A DNA stretch of 64,000 bases from Paenibacillus dendritiformis (GCF_021654795.1 NZ_AP025344.1:4836501-4900500); one strand, 5' to 3'; counted from the stretch's first letter, positions 18,847-28,578 are shown. A program made the numbers and translations. The notes: generated from the letters alone by a model not told the origin.

Positions 18847-19743
18847 TCACCATAGGCTCGTGTTCCCGGCTTTTCTCGCGATGAAATTGACGCTGACGAG
18901 CAGAATGAAGTTGACGATGTTGCTGAATAAGCCGACGGCGGCGGAGAAGCTGTACTGCGCGCCCAGCAGGCCGCTGCGGTAGACGTACGTGGCAAAGACG
19001 TCCGAGCTCTCCAGGTTCATGTCATTCTGCATCAGGAACACTTTCTCGAAGCCGACGCTGAGAATCGATCCGGTATTCAGAATCAAAAGGATGACGATAG
19101 TCGGCATGATGCACGGAAGATTGACGTGCCGGATGCGCTGCAGCCGGCTCGCCCCGTCGACGCGGGCCGCCTCGTGAAGCTGCGGGTCGACCCCGGACAG
19201 CGCGGCCAAATAAATGATGGAGCTCCATCCCATCTGCTGCCAGACGCCCGAAAAGACATATAATGATTTGAACCAGCCCGGCTCTGTCAAGAAGGAAACC
19301 GGCTCCCCGCCGAAGGCGCGGATAAGATGATTGATCATCCCCGTATCCGGCGACAGGAAAATGACGAGAATTCCGACCATCACGACGGTCGATAAAAAAT
19401 GCGGGGCATACGTGACGGTCTGCACCGTCTTCTTGAACCATTTGCCCCGAATCTCATTCATCATCAAGGCCAGCAGGATCGGGACCGGGAAGCCGACCAG
19501 CAATTGGTACAATCCAATGCCCAGCGTATTCTTGATTAGGCGCCAGAAATAATAGCTCTGATAAAAGCGCTCGAAATGCTTCATCCCGACCCAGGGACTT
19601 CCGGCAATGCCCTTCGTCGCGATAAAATCCTTGAACGCGATCTGGACCCCGTACATCGGAACGTAATGAAATACAATGAAATAAACCGCAACGGGCGCAA
19701 GGAGCAAATACATCTGCCAATGCTTGCGAAATATTTTTGCCAT
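18847..19743 (-). CDS. Sugar ABC transporter permease (LplB-like)
   Basis: First gene of the four-gene locus. The 298-residue protein has six membrane segments and the EAA loop EAARVDGASRLQRIRHVNLP near residue 195. It pairs with the YtcP-like permease to form the heterodimeric CUT1 channel. A cre-like sequence (TGTAAGCGTTTTAG) about 40 bp upstream has mismatches at its 3' edge. CcpA control is therefore only a possibility. Confidence 0.92.
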   Translation of the reverse strand: MAKIFRKHWQMYLLLAPVAVYFIVFHYVPMYGVQIAFKDFIATKGIAGSPWVGMKHFERFYQSYYFWRLIKNTLGIGLYQLLVGFPVPILLALMMNEIRGKWFKKTVQTVTYAPHFLSTVVMVGILVIFLSPDTGMINHLIRAFGGEPVSFLTEPGWFKSLYVFSGVWQQMGWSSIIYLAALSGVDPQLHEAARVDGASRLQRIRHVNLPCIMPTIVILLILNTGSILSVGFEKVFLMQNDMNLESSDVFATYVYRSGLLGAQYSFSAAVGLFSNIVNFILLVSVNFIARKAGNTSLW

Positions 19744-19965
19744 GCAGCAGCCTCCATCTGTTCAAAGTCGCGCAGCCTTGCCATGTAAGCGTTTTAGATT
19801 TGTCGCAGCCGTGTTATCGCTAATTGTAGAAAGGAGCCCTGCACGTGTCTATCTGCAATAATTTCTTCGTCGGCTTTTTTTGTGATTGGCAGTCCTTCGT
19901 GTGCGCGTTGTCATTGACAACAGCGGCGGAAGGCCCCTAATTCGCCTGTGGAAAAAAATTAATTG

Positions 19966-20003
19966 TTGTGTTCTTTGTTCATGGTTACTATAATGGTAGT
20001 AAC
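19966..20003 (+). promoter_or_regulatory. Promoter with palindrome over the -10 box
   Basis: TTGTGT at 19966-19971 and TATAAT at 19989-19994 are separated by 17 bp. The imperfect palindrome GTTACTATAATGGTAGTAAC (19984-20003) covers the -10 box. It resembles operators of HxlR-type (YodB/CatR) regulators. No such regulator is encoded next to it. Confidence 0.65.
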
Positions 20004-20035
20004 TTTTTGATTTATGCAGATTGGAGTTGTTTCCT

Positions 20036-21241
20036 TTGAATTTCCGGGTATACATGTTGGCGGTCGCCGCCTTCGTCGTCGGCACGGTGGAGCTGATTAT
20101 CGGAGGGCTGCTTGACCAGATCGCATCCGACCTCGGCATTACGGTCAGTGCCGCAGGCCAATTGATCACGATCTTCTCCGTCGCCTTCGCCGTATCCGCG
20201 CCGATATTGATGAACGTGACCGCGCGGTTCGAACGGAAGAAGCTGTACTTATTCTTTTTGCTCGTCTTTCTGCTGTCTAATCTGATCGTCTCCTTCAGCT
20301 CCGATTACGGGGCGTTGATGGCCGCCCGGGCGCTGTCCGCCGCGAGCGGTTCGCTCATTATCGTCCTGTCGGTTACGATCGCGTCGAAGCTGGTGAAGCC
20401 CGAGTATAAGGGCCGGGCGATCGGAATTATCTATATGGGCGTCAGCGGCTCGCTCGTGCTGGGCGTCCCGATTGGCATGGTGATCGGCCATGCTTACGGC
20501 TGGAGAGCGCCGTTCCTGTTCGTCGCGCTGCTCACGGTCGTGGCCATGATTGCGATTTTCTTCTCGCTGCAGCCCGTCGCGCCGGCGCCGGCGGCGCCGC
20601 TTCGCGCCCAGTTCGCCTCGCTGAAGAATGCCAAGCTGGTAAGCGGGCATTTGCTGGCCTATTTCATGCTGACCGGTCATTTGACCTTGTATGCGTATTT
20701 GACCCCGTACCTCCAAGCGACCTATCAATTGAGCCCGGAGATGACGAGCGTCGCCTACTTCCTGTTCGGCATCGCCGCCGTCGCCGGCGGGGGACTCGGG
20801 GGCTGGATTGCGGACAAATGGGGCACGAAGCGCTCCATCCTGACTGTCGTAGCCAGCTTCGCCTGCATCATGTTCATCCTGCCCTTCGCGGCTCATCTGC
20901 CGTTCTACCTGTTCATGGCCGTGGTCATGATATGGAGCGCACTAAGCTGGGCGCTGACTCCGGGACAGCAGAGCTACTTGATGCAGTGCGCCCCCGATAC
21001 CGCAGACATCCAGCTGAGCCTGAGCTCCTCGGTGCTGCATCTGGGCATCGCGACCGGCTCGGTCGTCGGCGGGATGGTGATCGAGAAGAGCGCCGTCACC
21101 TACAACGCCTGGGTCGGCTGCTCCATCGTCCTCCTAGCATTAGCCGTGGCGGTCTATTCCTTGACCCGCCCGTTCCGCGGCAAGGCGGCCGCCGCTCGCC
21201 AAGCAAGCGCCGGCGCCTCCGCGCCATTAGCCGAATCGTAA
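20036..21241 (+). CDS. MFS transporter, DHA1 family (AraJ/YdhP-like)
   Basis: A roughly 401-residue major facilitator with twelve hydrophobic segments. Motif A-like and motif C-like glycine patterns are visible (GGLLDQIASDLGITVSAAGQLI early, SGSLVLGVPIGMVIGHAYGWR near residue 145). This branch exports sugars, drugs or small metabolites, and the substrate is unknown. The likely start is TTG at 20036, nine bases after GGAG. The C-terminus is an Ala-rich tail. The palindrome over its promoter implies a repressor responding to the exported compound. A G+C-rich hairpin after the stop (about 21250-21277) may act as terminator. Confidence 0.85.
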   Translation: MNFRVYMLAVAAFVVGTVELIIGGLLDQIASDLGITVSAAGQLITIFSVAFAVSAPILMNVTARFERKKLYLFFLLVFLLSNLIVSFSSDYGALMAARALSAASGSLIIVLSVTIASKLVKPEYKGRAIGIIYMGVSGSLVLGVPIGMVIGHAYGWRAPFLFVALLTVVAMIAIFFSLQPVAPAPAAPLRAQFASLKNAKLVSGHLLAYFMLTGHLTLYAYLTPYLQATYQLSPEMTSVAYFLFGIAAVAGGGLGGWIADKWGTKRSILTVVASFACIMFILPFAAHLPFYLFMAVVMIWSALSWALTPGQQSYLMQCAPDTADIQLSLSSSVLHLGIATGSVVGGMVIEKSAVTYNAWVGCSIVLLALAVAVYSLTRPFRGKAAAARQASAGASAPLAES

Positions 21242-21483
21242 CCAGAAGCCGCCCCGGGGCAGTGAGCCTCGGGGCGTTGCCGTAATCAGATATGAAGCTA
21301 TGATTATATATAGTTGTAATTATTGGGTTCATATGGTAAATATGTATGTAGAACATAACCCTAGTTGCCGCCACACCACGTTACACGTCCCCCATGCATA
21401 CTCGCGTCAGGAGTTCTAGTTCTTCTTCATGAATCCAGCAGCATTGCCGCGAAAATAAGACGGAAATTTGCGAACAACCTCAG

Positions 21484-21497
21484 TGAAAGCGATTGCA
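21484..21497 (+). promoter_or_regulatory. cre-like site before the lipase
   Basis: TGAAAGCGATTGCA matches the CcpA cre consensus with one deviation. It lies between the promoter region and the AAAGGAGG of the lipase, where CcpA would act as a roadblock. This is inferred from sequence only. Confidence 0.45.
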
Positions 21498-21515
21498 AAT
21501 TAAAGGAGGCTGTTT

Positions 21516-22787
21516 ATGAACCGCAAACTGTCACTTTATGTGGCGCTCTTCTTTCTTCTTTTCTACTCTATTCTTTTTCATGCCGACTTGCCGTCTGCCC
21601 GCGCGCAGGCCGCACATGCCAACAATGATTACCCCATCGTGCTCGTCCATGGATTTGGAGGCTGGGGCAGAGACGAGATGTTTGGTTTTAAATACTGGGG
21701 CGGATTCGGCGATATCCAAGAGAAGCTGCGTAAAAACGGGCATTCCGTCTTCACGGCCACGGTAGGAACGGTATCGAGCAATTGGGATCGAGCCTGCGAA
21801 TTGTATGCGCAGATTAAGGGCGGAACCGTGGATTACGGCAAAGCCCACTCGGAAATGTACGGGCACGCCCGGTATGGAAGAACCTATGAAGGTCTGTATC
21901 CGGAATGGGGAGAGATCGACCCGGATACGGGACAGACGAGGAAGATTCATCTGATCGGGCATAGCATGGGCGGACAAACCGCACGGATGCTGATCCATCT
22001 GCTGGAGAACGGAGACGCCGCCGAGCGCGATGGGACCGCCCCATCGGATCTGTCGCCGCTATTTAGCGATCGGCCGCTGCCGCATGTAAGCAGCCTCGTG
22101 TCCATCGCCACGCCGCATGACGGCACCAGCTTCACGCATTTCGTCGAGGGAGTCGCTCCCTATACCCACCAGTTGATAGGCGTGGTTGCCGCCGCGGTCG
22201 GTCACTTTGAACACCCTCCATATGATTTCAAATTGGATCAATGGGGGTTGAAGCGACTGCCCGACGAATCATGGCTCAGTTATTCCAAACGCGTCCTAAG
22301 CAGCGAATTCTGGACGCTGTCGAAGGACAGCTCGCAGTGGGATTTAAGCCCTGACGGGGCCAAGGAATTGAACGAGCGGGTACAGGCGCAGCCCCGCGTC
22401 TACTACTTCTCGATCGCGGCCAACAATTCCTATCGGGTTCCGCTCTTGGGCTGGCATGTGCCGAAAGCGTTCATGAACCCGTTATTGCTGCCGTCCAGCT
22501 TTTTTGTCGGTTCCTTTACCTATCATGCTCCTGGGCACGTCACCATCGATCAGAACTGGTGGCCGAATGATGGCCTGGTCAGCACGATTTCCATGAACGG
22601 GCCCAAAAATGGGTCAACCGATCAAATCGTGACTTACCGCGGAAAGCCGCAGCGCGGAAAATGGAACGATATGGGCCTGATGGATTCCTGGGATCATCTC
22701 GATGTTGTCGGATTGGGAATGAAGCCAACGGATGATTTTTTTCGCAACATAGCGAAAATGGTTGCGGGTTTGCCTGCTGGGGATTGA
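21516..22787 (+). CDS. Secreted triacylglycerol lipase, family I.5
   Basis: A 423-residue secreted lipase like the Geobacillus family I.5 enzymes. A signal peptide covers about residues 1-31, ending near ARAQA. The alpha/beta-hydrolase core shows the oxyanion-loop HGFGGWG, nucleophile Ser150 in GHSMGG, Asp352 in NDGLVS and His394 in WDHLD; the spacings agree with the family. Zinc-site histidines in HSEMYGHARYG near 112 are retained. AAAGGAGG is well placed before ATG 21516. A cre-like site upstream suggests catabolite repression. It would hydrolyse triglycerides outside the cell. Confidence 0.93.
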   Translation: MNRKLSLYVALFFLLFYSILFHADLPSARAQAAHANNDYPIVLVHGFGGWGRDEMFGFKYWGGFGDIQEKLRKNGHSVFTATVGTVSSNWDRACELYAQIKGGTVDYGKAHSEMYGHARYGRTYEGLYPEWGEIDPDTGQTRKIHLIGHSMGGQTARMLIHLLENGDAAERDGTAPSDLSPLFSDRPLPHVSSLVSIATPHDGTSFTHFVEGVAPYTHQLIGVVAAAVGHFEHPPYDFKLDQWGLKRLPDESWLSYSKRVLSSEFWTLSKDSSQWDLSPDGAKELNERVQAQPRVYYFSIAANNSYRVPLLGWHVPKAFMNPLLLPSSFFVGSFTYHAPGHVTIDQNWWPNDGLVSTISMNGPKNGSTDQIVTYRGKPQRGKWNDMGLMDSWDHLDVVGLGMKPTDDFFRNIAKMVAGLPAGD

Positions 22788-22800
22788 GGGGGCCCAAAAC

Positions 22801-22832
22801 AAAAACCTTGATCGGCGCCAAGCCAATCAAGG
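22801..22832 (-). terminator. Terminator of the citrate transporter gene
   Basis: On the minus strand CCTTGAT/ATCAAGG form a 7-bp stem with an inner GC-rich part, followed by five Ts. It lies between the convergent lipase and transporter genes and may serve both. Confidence 0.75.
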
Positions 22833-22870
22833 TCCATGGAAAAGTAACAATTAAGTCCTGCTATTCATCT

Positions 22871-24205
22871 TTAAATAATTCCTATAAATAGAGCAATAAC
22901 GACAAGAACAATACTGATGCCCCATATCCAGAACAGCGAATACCGGATATGGCGGCCCATCTCCAGGCCCGCCAACCCGAGCGCCAGCCACAAGGCCGGG
23001 GACAGCGGGCTCACGAACGTGCCGACGATATTGCCGATTACCATCGCGTACGCCGTGGACAGCGAAGCGACGCCGAAGCCGGAAGCAATCTGATCGACGA
23101 CGGGCAGCAGGGCGAAGTAGTACGCATCCGTGCTCAAGATTAAATCGAACGGCACGCCCAGCAAGCCGACAATAATATGCAGGTAAGGCGCAATGCTTCC
23201 CGGAAGTATCGTCACGGCATCATTCGCGATAGCCGTCAGCATGCCGGTTCCGTTAAGTATTCCCAAAAATAAGCCGGCCGCCAGAATAATCGAGGCCATC
23301 GTGAGCGCATTGGGCGCATGGGCGCGCAGCCGTTCCATCTGATCATTCACCTTGATGAAGTTGAGCGGCAGGGCGATGCTTACCCCAATCATGAAGGCCA
23401 GGCCTGCCGGGATAATACCGGCCACGAGGACGCCCACGACTGCGATGGCGAGGCAAGCGTTGACCCACAGCAGCCCGGGGCGAGCGAGGCCGTTCGCCTG
23501 CCCGGTCCGGACAGAAGCGGAAGCATCCGGCGCGGCTGCGGCCGGCGCTTCAAGCGTGGCTGCAACCTCCAACGAGCCGTACTTCCGAATGATTCTCCGC
23601 TTCTCCCGGATGCCGAGAAGCACGGCCAATCCAAGCATGAGCGCCATGCCGATGATCTGGATCGGAATGAGCGGCTGCCATAGTTCCGTAACATCCGCTT
23701 CCAGGACGGTAGCCGTTCGGCCCAGCGGGCCGGCCCACGGAATCATATTCATAATGCTTGCGCTTCCCCCGACCAAGAGAAGCAGCAGATACGGATTCAT
23801 GTGCAGGCGTTGATACACGGGCAGCAGCGCGGGAATCGTAATTAAAAAGGTCGAGGCGCCCGAGCCGTCCAAATGGGCAATCGCGGCCACCAATACCGTT
23901 CCGACACTTACCGTAATGACGCTCCCGCGCGAAAAAGCGACCATCTTATTGATTAATGGATCAAATAGTCCCACATCCTGCATAATGCCGAAAAAGATAA
24001 TCGCGAAAATAAACATAATCGCGACCTGGATAACCGAGCTCACGCCGTTGCCAAAAAAGCCGCCGATTTCCGTGAAACTGTACCCCGCGAGTAATGCGCC
24101 AAGGATTGGTGGGATAACCATGGCGACAATCGGGGTCACTTTGCCGCTGATAAGCAAGGCGACAATAATTAAAATCGTAATCAGACCAATCAAGCTCAGA
24201 CTCAA
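22871..24205 (-). CDS. Citrate/metal:H+ symporter, CitMHS family
   Basis: A 444-residue protein with about twelve hydrophobic helices and conserved CitMHS segments (AHLDGSGASTFLITIPALLP near residue 115, STDAYYFALLPV near 360). Such proteins import citrate complexed with Mg or Ca/other divalent ions. TTG at 24205 is chosen because AAGGGG lies eight bases ahead. The gene follows the CitT/CitS-type two-component genes on the same strand, matching the Bacillus arrangement in which CitT activates citM. A perfect inverted repeat GTTTACA/TGTAAAC at 24264-24283 lies just upstream and is a candidate regulatory site. Confidence 0.92.
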   Translation of the reverse strand: MSLSLIGLITILIIVALLISGKVTPIVAMVIPPILGALLAGYSFTEIGGFFGNGVSSVIQVAIMFIFAIIFFGIMQDVGLFDPLINKMVAFSRGSVITVSVGTVLVAAIAHLDGSGASTFLITIPALLPVYQRLHMNPYLLLLLVGGSASIMNMIPWAGPLGRTATVLEADVTELWQPLIPIQIIGMALMLGLAVLLGIREKRRIIRKYGSLEVAATLEAPAAAAPDASASVRTGQANGLARPGLLWVNACLAIAVVGVLVAGIIPAGLAFMIGVSIALPLNFIKVNDQMERLRAHAPNALTMASIILAAGLFLGILNGTGMLTAIANDAVTILPGSIAPYLHIIVGLLGVPFDLILSTDAYYFALLPVVDQIASGFGVASLSTAYAMVIGNIVGTFVSPLSPALWLALGLAGLEMGRHIRYSLFWIWGISIVLVVIALFIGII

Positions 24206-24368
24206 TATGACATCCCCTTTCCGTGATCGCGGCGCTGCTTGCACTTCCGCAACGGATGAATGCGTTTACAATCGGCTGTAAACGAAACTTCCGTTTAGAT
24301 TAGTATGAAATTTATCACGGATAAAGCGGACGATAAATATTGCAGCCATAAAAACGATAGGTTTCATT

Positions 24369-25091
24369 TTACCGATTTTGTTCATAAGTTTCACAGAGGA
24401 TATATCTTCGTTCCGGCCTTCCCACCGTGCCATAGATGAGCTTCGTCCGTACCAGCTTCAAGGACACTAAATATTCTAAATAACGCCGCGCCGTCGATCG
24501 GCTGATGCCGAGCTCGGCGCTTAATTCCACAGCCGTAATTCCGCCTATCTCCTTGTGCGTGAAGACGCGGAGAATTTTATCCAGCGTGATCGAGTCAATC
24601 CCCTTCGGGAGCGCCCCATCCGCTCTGGCGGAGGAGCCCGAAGCGCGATGCAGTCCGAATACCGCGTCGATATCGCTCTGTTCCATTTCTTTCTTGGAGC
24701 GCAGCAAGCTACGGTACTCCTTATATTTTGTCAAGGCAAGGCTGAAGCGTTCCTCGTCCACCGGCTTGACAATATAATCGAACACGCCGGCGCGAAGCGC
24801 TTCCTGAACCGACCGGGCTTCCTTCTCCGCCGTGACGATAATGATATCGGTCTCATGACAGGACTGGCGAAGCTCCCGCAACAGGTTCATCCCTTCGACA
24901 TCCGGGATATATACATCCAATAAAACGAGATCCGGAGCCGCTTCGCCGCGTTCCATATAAGCCAGCGCTTCTTTGCGGCTCTTGGCGATGTATGGAACGG
25001 CAAAGCCGGCTGTTTTTTCGACATATTGCCGATGAATATCCGCTACTCGAAAGTCATCCTCGATAATCAGCACCGAAAACAAGTCCTTCAC
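24369..25091 (-). CDS. citT: Response regulator, CitT/DcuR type
   Basis: A 240-residue response regulator. The receiver domain has acidic pocket residues EDD at 11-13, phospho-acceptor Asp59 in LVLLDVYIPD and the Lys of DYIVKP. The C-terminal half has a helix-turn-helix (GGITAVELSAELGISRSTARRYLEYL) of the CitB class. It overlaps the kinase gene by four bases and stands before the citrate transporter, so it should activate transport in response to citrate. Confidence 0.9.
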   Translation of the reverse strand: MKDLFSVLIIEDDFRVADIHRQYVEKTAGFAVPYIAKSRKEALAYMERGEAAPDLVLLDVYIPDVEGMNLLRELRQSCHETDIIIVTAEKEARSVQEALRAGVFDYIVKPVDEERFSLALTKYKEYRSLLRSKKEMEQSDIDAVFGLHRASGSSARADGALPKGIDSITLDKILRVFTHKEIGGITAVELSAELGISRSTARRYLEYLVSLKLVRTKLIYGTVGRPERRYILCETYEQNR

Positions 25092-26716
25092 CGAAATCCC
25101 CTTTCATCCTTTGGCATCATGATCATAAAGCAAGCTCCTCCGAGCTCTCCTTCCCCGGTTTCCAACAAAATCTCGCCGCCAACGCCATGGAGCATCAGCT
25201 TCGATAGCGCCAGGCCCGTGCCCCGATGGCTGCCCTGCTTCGTCGAAAATCCTTGCTCAAAAATACGGGGGATCTCCGCCTCGGCCACCCCCGGACCGGA
25301 ATCTTCAATTTCAAAAATACAATCCTCCCCGATATCCGTAAAAAAGATGGCCACCTTGCGCTGGCCGTTCTCCTTGTGCCTGACCGACTCCAGCGCGTTT
25401 TCGATGACGTTGCCGAGCGCGGTTAACAGCGCATCCTGCTTCTCCTCCGATAAGAAGCATTCCAGACGGCTGTCCGGATGGATGACCATGGAGATGCCCA
25501 GCTCATTGGCTTGATTGAATTTTCCTTGAAATAAGGCCTGAAGCAGAGGGTCCGCTACCTTTTCCGCTAAAAACGTTAACCTGGCCTGCTGCATATTGCT
25601 TTCCTTTTTAATAAAATCGATCGCTTCCTTATGCCGCCGGTTCTGCAACAGCCCAAGGATGATATGCAGCTTGTTCGAATACTCATGCGTCTGCGCCCGC
25701 TGCGCGTTCGCATATTGCTTAATGCGGGACAGCTCCTCCGTCACCGTTTCCAGCTCCGTCTTTTTGCGGAACGTATAGACGCTCCCCGTGACTGCGTTTT
25801 CACTGACAATCGGAGTCTGGTTGACGAGCACGGCATCTTCGCCCAGCACCATCTCCCGGTTCACCAAGCGGCTTCTCTGCTTGCCCTGCGCATCCCGGTT
25901 CAAGGAAGGAACAATCTGTTGAATGGATGCGCCCGCATAATTTCTTTGCTGCCGCGCCATATCCGTGAACAGAATCTCCTTGGCCGCTTTATTCATCGCC
26001 GTAATGGCCCCCTCATTGTCGACCGCGATAATGCCTTCATGCGTGGACTGCAGAATCGCTTCCTTCTGAAGATACAGATGAGAGATTTCCTCCGGCTCCA
26101 TATTATGCAACAATTTTTTGATATAGGAAGCAATGAAGACGGCCCCCGCGATCCCGAACAAAATGATGAGACTTAAGGCGAGCCAGAGGGATTTGCTGTG
26201 GTCGGCCACGATGCGGTGCACATCATTATTGAGAAAACCGACCGACACGACCCCCACGATTTTCCCTTCATCGAAAATGGGCACCTTCCCCCGAATCGAC
26301 AACCCGAGCGTTCCTTCCTTCTTGGATATGTACGACTCGCCGTGAAGCAGGGCCCTGTCATTATCGCTTCCGACCATTTTCGCTCCGATAATGCTCGCAT
26401 TGGGATGGGACTGCCGGATTTCCCGCGTATCCCCGACCACAATGAATTCCGCGCCCGTCTCCCGCTGAATCGGCTGCACGATCGGTTGAATCACGACGGA
26501 AGGGTTGTCCAAGCGGAAAGCGCTTTGAATTTCCGGGATATTCGCGACGCTTTGCGCCAGATTCAACGCTCTTTTTCCCGTCTGATCCTCGGCCATCTTC
26601 CATATAAACCGTTCCAGAAACACCCCGAAAATCGCGCAGATTCCAATAATCAAGAGGCTGATGAGCAGAATCATCTTCAGCCGTAAATTGCATTTCAGAT
26701 TCAGTAATCGGCCCAT
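25088..26716 (-). CDS. citS: Sensor histidine kinase, CitS/DcuS type
   Basis: A 542-residue kinase. Helix 1 lies near residues 13-35, an extracellular PAS/CACHE-like citrate sensor follows (RETGAEFIVVGD, SEKG-like region), then helix 2 near 170-190 and a cytoplasmic PAS domain. The phosphotransfer His lies in RAQTHEYSNKLHIILGLLQ, and a HATPase domain (NVIENALES, DSGPGV, GTGLALSK) closes the protein. ATG at 26716 with GGGGAG upstream is better than the longer frame. The CitS-CitT-CitMHS order is classical for regulated citrate uptake. Confidence 0.9.
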   Translation of the reverse strand: MGRLLNLKCNLRLKMILLISLLIIGICAIFGVFLERFIWKMAEDQTGKRALNLAQSVANIPEIQSAFRLDNPSVVIQPIVQPIQRETGAEFIVVGDTREIRQSHPNASIIGAKMVGSDNDRALLHGESYISKKEGTLGLSIRGKVPIFDEGKIVGVVSVGFLNNDVHRIVADHSKSLWLALSLIILFGIAGAVFIASYIKKLLHNMEPEEISHLYLQKEAILQSTHEGIIAVDNEGAITAMNKAAKEILFTDMARQQRNYAGASIQQIVPSLNRDAQGKQRSRLVNREMVLGEDAVLVNQTPIVSENAVTGSVYTFRKKTELETVTEELSRIKQYANAQRAQTHEYSNKLHIILGLLQNRRHKEAIDFIKKESNMQQARLTFLAEKVADPLLQALFQGKFNQANELGISMVIHPDSRLECFLSEEKQDALLTALGNVIENALESVRHKENGQRKVAIFFTDIGEDCIFEIEDSGPGVAEAEIPRIFEQGFSTKQGSHRGTGLALSKLMLHGVGGEILLETGEGELGGACFMIMMPKDERGFR

Positions 26717-26823
26717 TCTAGTACTCCCCAAAAATTGAAATCATTAGTTTTGAGCTATTCTGTCGTCAAATAATTCCATTATAGCATGATCCGCTTTTCT
26801 GAGCGGAAGGGAGGATGCAACCT

Positions 26824-26863
26824 AAAAACACTCCCGCCGCGGCATCGCCGTGCAAGAGTGTTT
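26824..26863 (-). terminator. Terminator after the TrmB-like gene
   Basis: Minus-strand arms AACACTC and GAGTGTT enclose a GC-rich inner stem and end in TTTTT, ten bases after the stop of the regulator gene. Confidence 0.85.
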
Positions 26864-26872
26864 TCGACATTT

Positions 26873-27637
26873 CTAATACCGAAGCTGCATCAGCAGGGCC
26901 TTCATCTCCTCGTCCCGCATCAGCTCGTCATAATATTTTTGCGAGATGGCCGCCAGCGCGACATCATGATAGAAAAACTCCGTGAAGAAGGTGACGAACG
27001 GCTGCGACCCCGTCTGCATCGCCTGCCAGTTCCCGTGGTCGAGTCCGCCGAACATCAGCCTCTCGCCGTCGACGACGATGATCGCGAACCGCTCCAGCCG
27101 CTGATGCTCGTCCGTCGGCGTAAGGGTATGCAGCTTCGACAGCCGGGCCTGCGGCACATGGTACCCGGTCACCATCGCCTCGACGCGGACCCCCTCCCGC
27201 TCCTTCCGTTCCAACAGCGGCACATAGGCCGCGAAGTCGTCCTTCCACATCGAGATCAGAATCGATCGCTCCGCTCCCTCGATCAGATGCTTGCCGTAAG
27301 CCTGAATGCTCGTGTCCGATTTGATGGTCCACACCTGATCGTCGACGTAAGCCCTGCGTTCGCTGCTTCGTCTGAGCTGGGCAATGCTGTTCTCGAATTC
27401 CTGGGCCAGCTTGTCGATGACGACCTGGAGCGGCAGCGCCGCATACAGCTTCTTCTTCCCGGAGATCGTGTCGGACGCGACGCCCTTGTCGATGAGCCGG
27501 GCCAGCACCTCATAGATTTTCGCTTTGGGGACGCCCGAATATTTCACGACCGTCGTCGCATCCATCGGCTCGCCGCTGGAGACGAGCGCCTCGTATACTT
27601 TGCTTTCATATTGGGAAAATCCGAATTTCTGAAGCAT
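26873..27637 (-). CDS. TrmB-family transcriptional regulator
   Basis: A 254-residue regulator. The N-terminal winged helix (LQKFGFSQYESKVYEALVSSG, then PKAKIYEVLARLIDKG) is the TrmB type first known from archaeal sugar regulators. The C-terminal half is a phospholipase-D-like ligand or dimer domain typical of bacterial members. ATG at 27637 with AAGGAGGAG upstream is preferred over an extended frame. It is divergent from the zinc-ribbon gene, so they may share control. Confidence 0.88.
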   Translation of the reverse strand: MLQKFGFSQYESKVYEALVSSGEPMDATTVVKYSGVPKAKIYEVLARLIDKGVASDTISGKKKLYAALPLQVVIDKLAQEFENSIAQLRRSSERRAYVDDQVWTIKSDTSIQAYGKHLIEGAERSILISMWKDDFAAYVPLLERKEREGVRVEAMVTGYHVPQARLSKLHTLTPTDEHQRLERFAIIVVDGERLMFGGLDHGNWQAMQTGSQPFVTFFTEFFYHDVALAAISQKYYDELMRDEEMKALLMQLRY

Positions 27638-27804
27638 GGCTCCTCCTTCTTCCCTTCGTTCTCGTCCTCTTGCCGTAACGATACCTGTCATTATTTTACC
27701 ATGTTCTCTTCTTGATTATCTTACTCTTCTTTCCGAACCTGACACAGGGTTGTCAAGTTCCTTGGCGTATACTACAGCCATCACAGGATGAGGAGTGAGT
27801 GTTC

Positions 27805-28578
27805 ATGGAACAAACCTTGCAACGCGAATGTCAAAGCTGCGGAATGCCGCTGCACAGCGAGGAACAGCTTGGAACGGACAAGGGGAACGGCAAAGTGCAG
27901 GATTACTGCATCTATTGCTATGAAGACGGAGCCTTCAAGCAGCCGGATATGACGATGGAAGAGATGATTGAGACATGCGTCCCCTTCGTCGTCGAGAACG
28001 GTATGGAAGAGCAAGCTGCGCGGGCCATGCTCAAAAACTATCTTCCTACGCTAAAGCGATGGGCCGATCAAGCGGGGATGACCGTTCCGGATCTGCAGCC
28101 GGTGAAGATCATCGAGCGCGGAGAGATGACGCTGGCCGGCATCTCGGCCCGCACCTCGAATATGCGCGAATACACGCCGGAAGCGGTCATTCCGCAGATG
28201 TGGGAGCGATTCTGGACAGAAGGCCTGTTGGCGCGCATCCCCAATGCGGCTGAGCCGGGCGTCATTTACGGCTGTTATCATGACTACGAGAACGGGGCGT
28301 CCGGAGAGTATTCGATGCTCATCGGCACGAGCGTCATTACCGATGCCGCACTGCCGGAAGGATTCAAGGCGGTGACGGTTCCCGCCGCGAAGTATGCGGT
28401 ATTTACGACGGCACGCGGGCCCCTGGCCCAAGTCGTGACGGAAGCATGGGCGGCCATCTGGAAGTGGTCGTCGGCCTCGGAGATGACGCGCACGTTCACC
28501 GGAGATTTCGAACGGTATGACGAGCGAAGCGCCAATCCGGAAGACGCGCAGGTGGACATTTATATCGCGGTGCAATAA
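27805..28578 (+). CDS. Zinc-ribbon plus GyrI-like effector-binding protein
   Basis: This 257-residue protein joins two modules. Residues 1-80 form a putative zinc ribbon with Cys9/Cys12 and Cys35/Cys38 and the family motif QSCGMPL. From about residue 100 a GyrI/AraC-effector-binding fold follows (RTSNMREYTPEAVIPQMWERF, then YAVFTTARGPLAQVVTEAWAAIWKW). There is no DNA-binding domain, so it may bind or sequester a small molecule. It is divergent from the TrmB-like gene. An inverted repeat TGACA-N6-TGTCA at 27740-27755 lies upstream. Confidence 0.82.
   Translation: MEQTLQRECQSCGMPLHSEEQLGTDKGNGKVQDYCIYCYEDGAFKQPDMTMEEMIETCVPFVVENGMEEQAARAMLKNYLPTLKRWADQAGMTVPDLQPVKIIERGEMTLAGISARTSNMREYTPEAVIPQMWERFWTEGLLARIPNAAEPGVIYGCYHDYENGASGEYSMLIGTSVITDAALPEGFKAVTVPAAKYAVFTTARGPLAQVVTEAWAAIWKWSSASEMTRTFTGDFERYDERSANPEDAQVDIYIAVQ

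Noticed and set aside
27750..27773. Promoter TTGTCA...TATACT before the zinc-ribbon gene
   Set aside because: The spacer is only 12 bp, too short for sigma-A recognition. The next candidate upstream gives 23 bp, which is too long.
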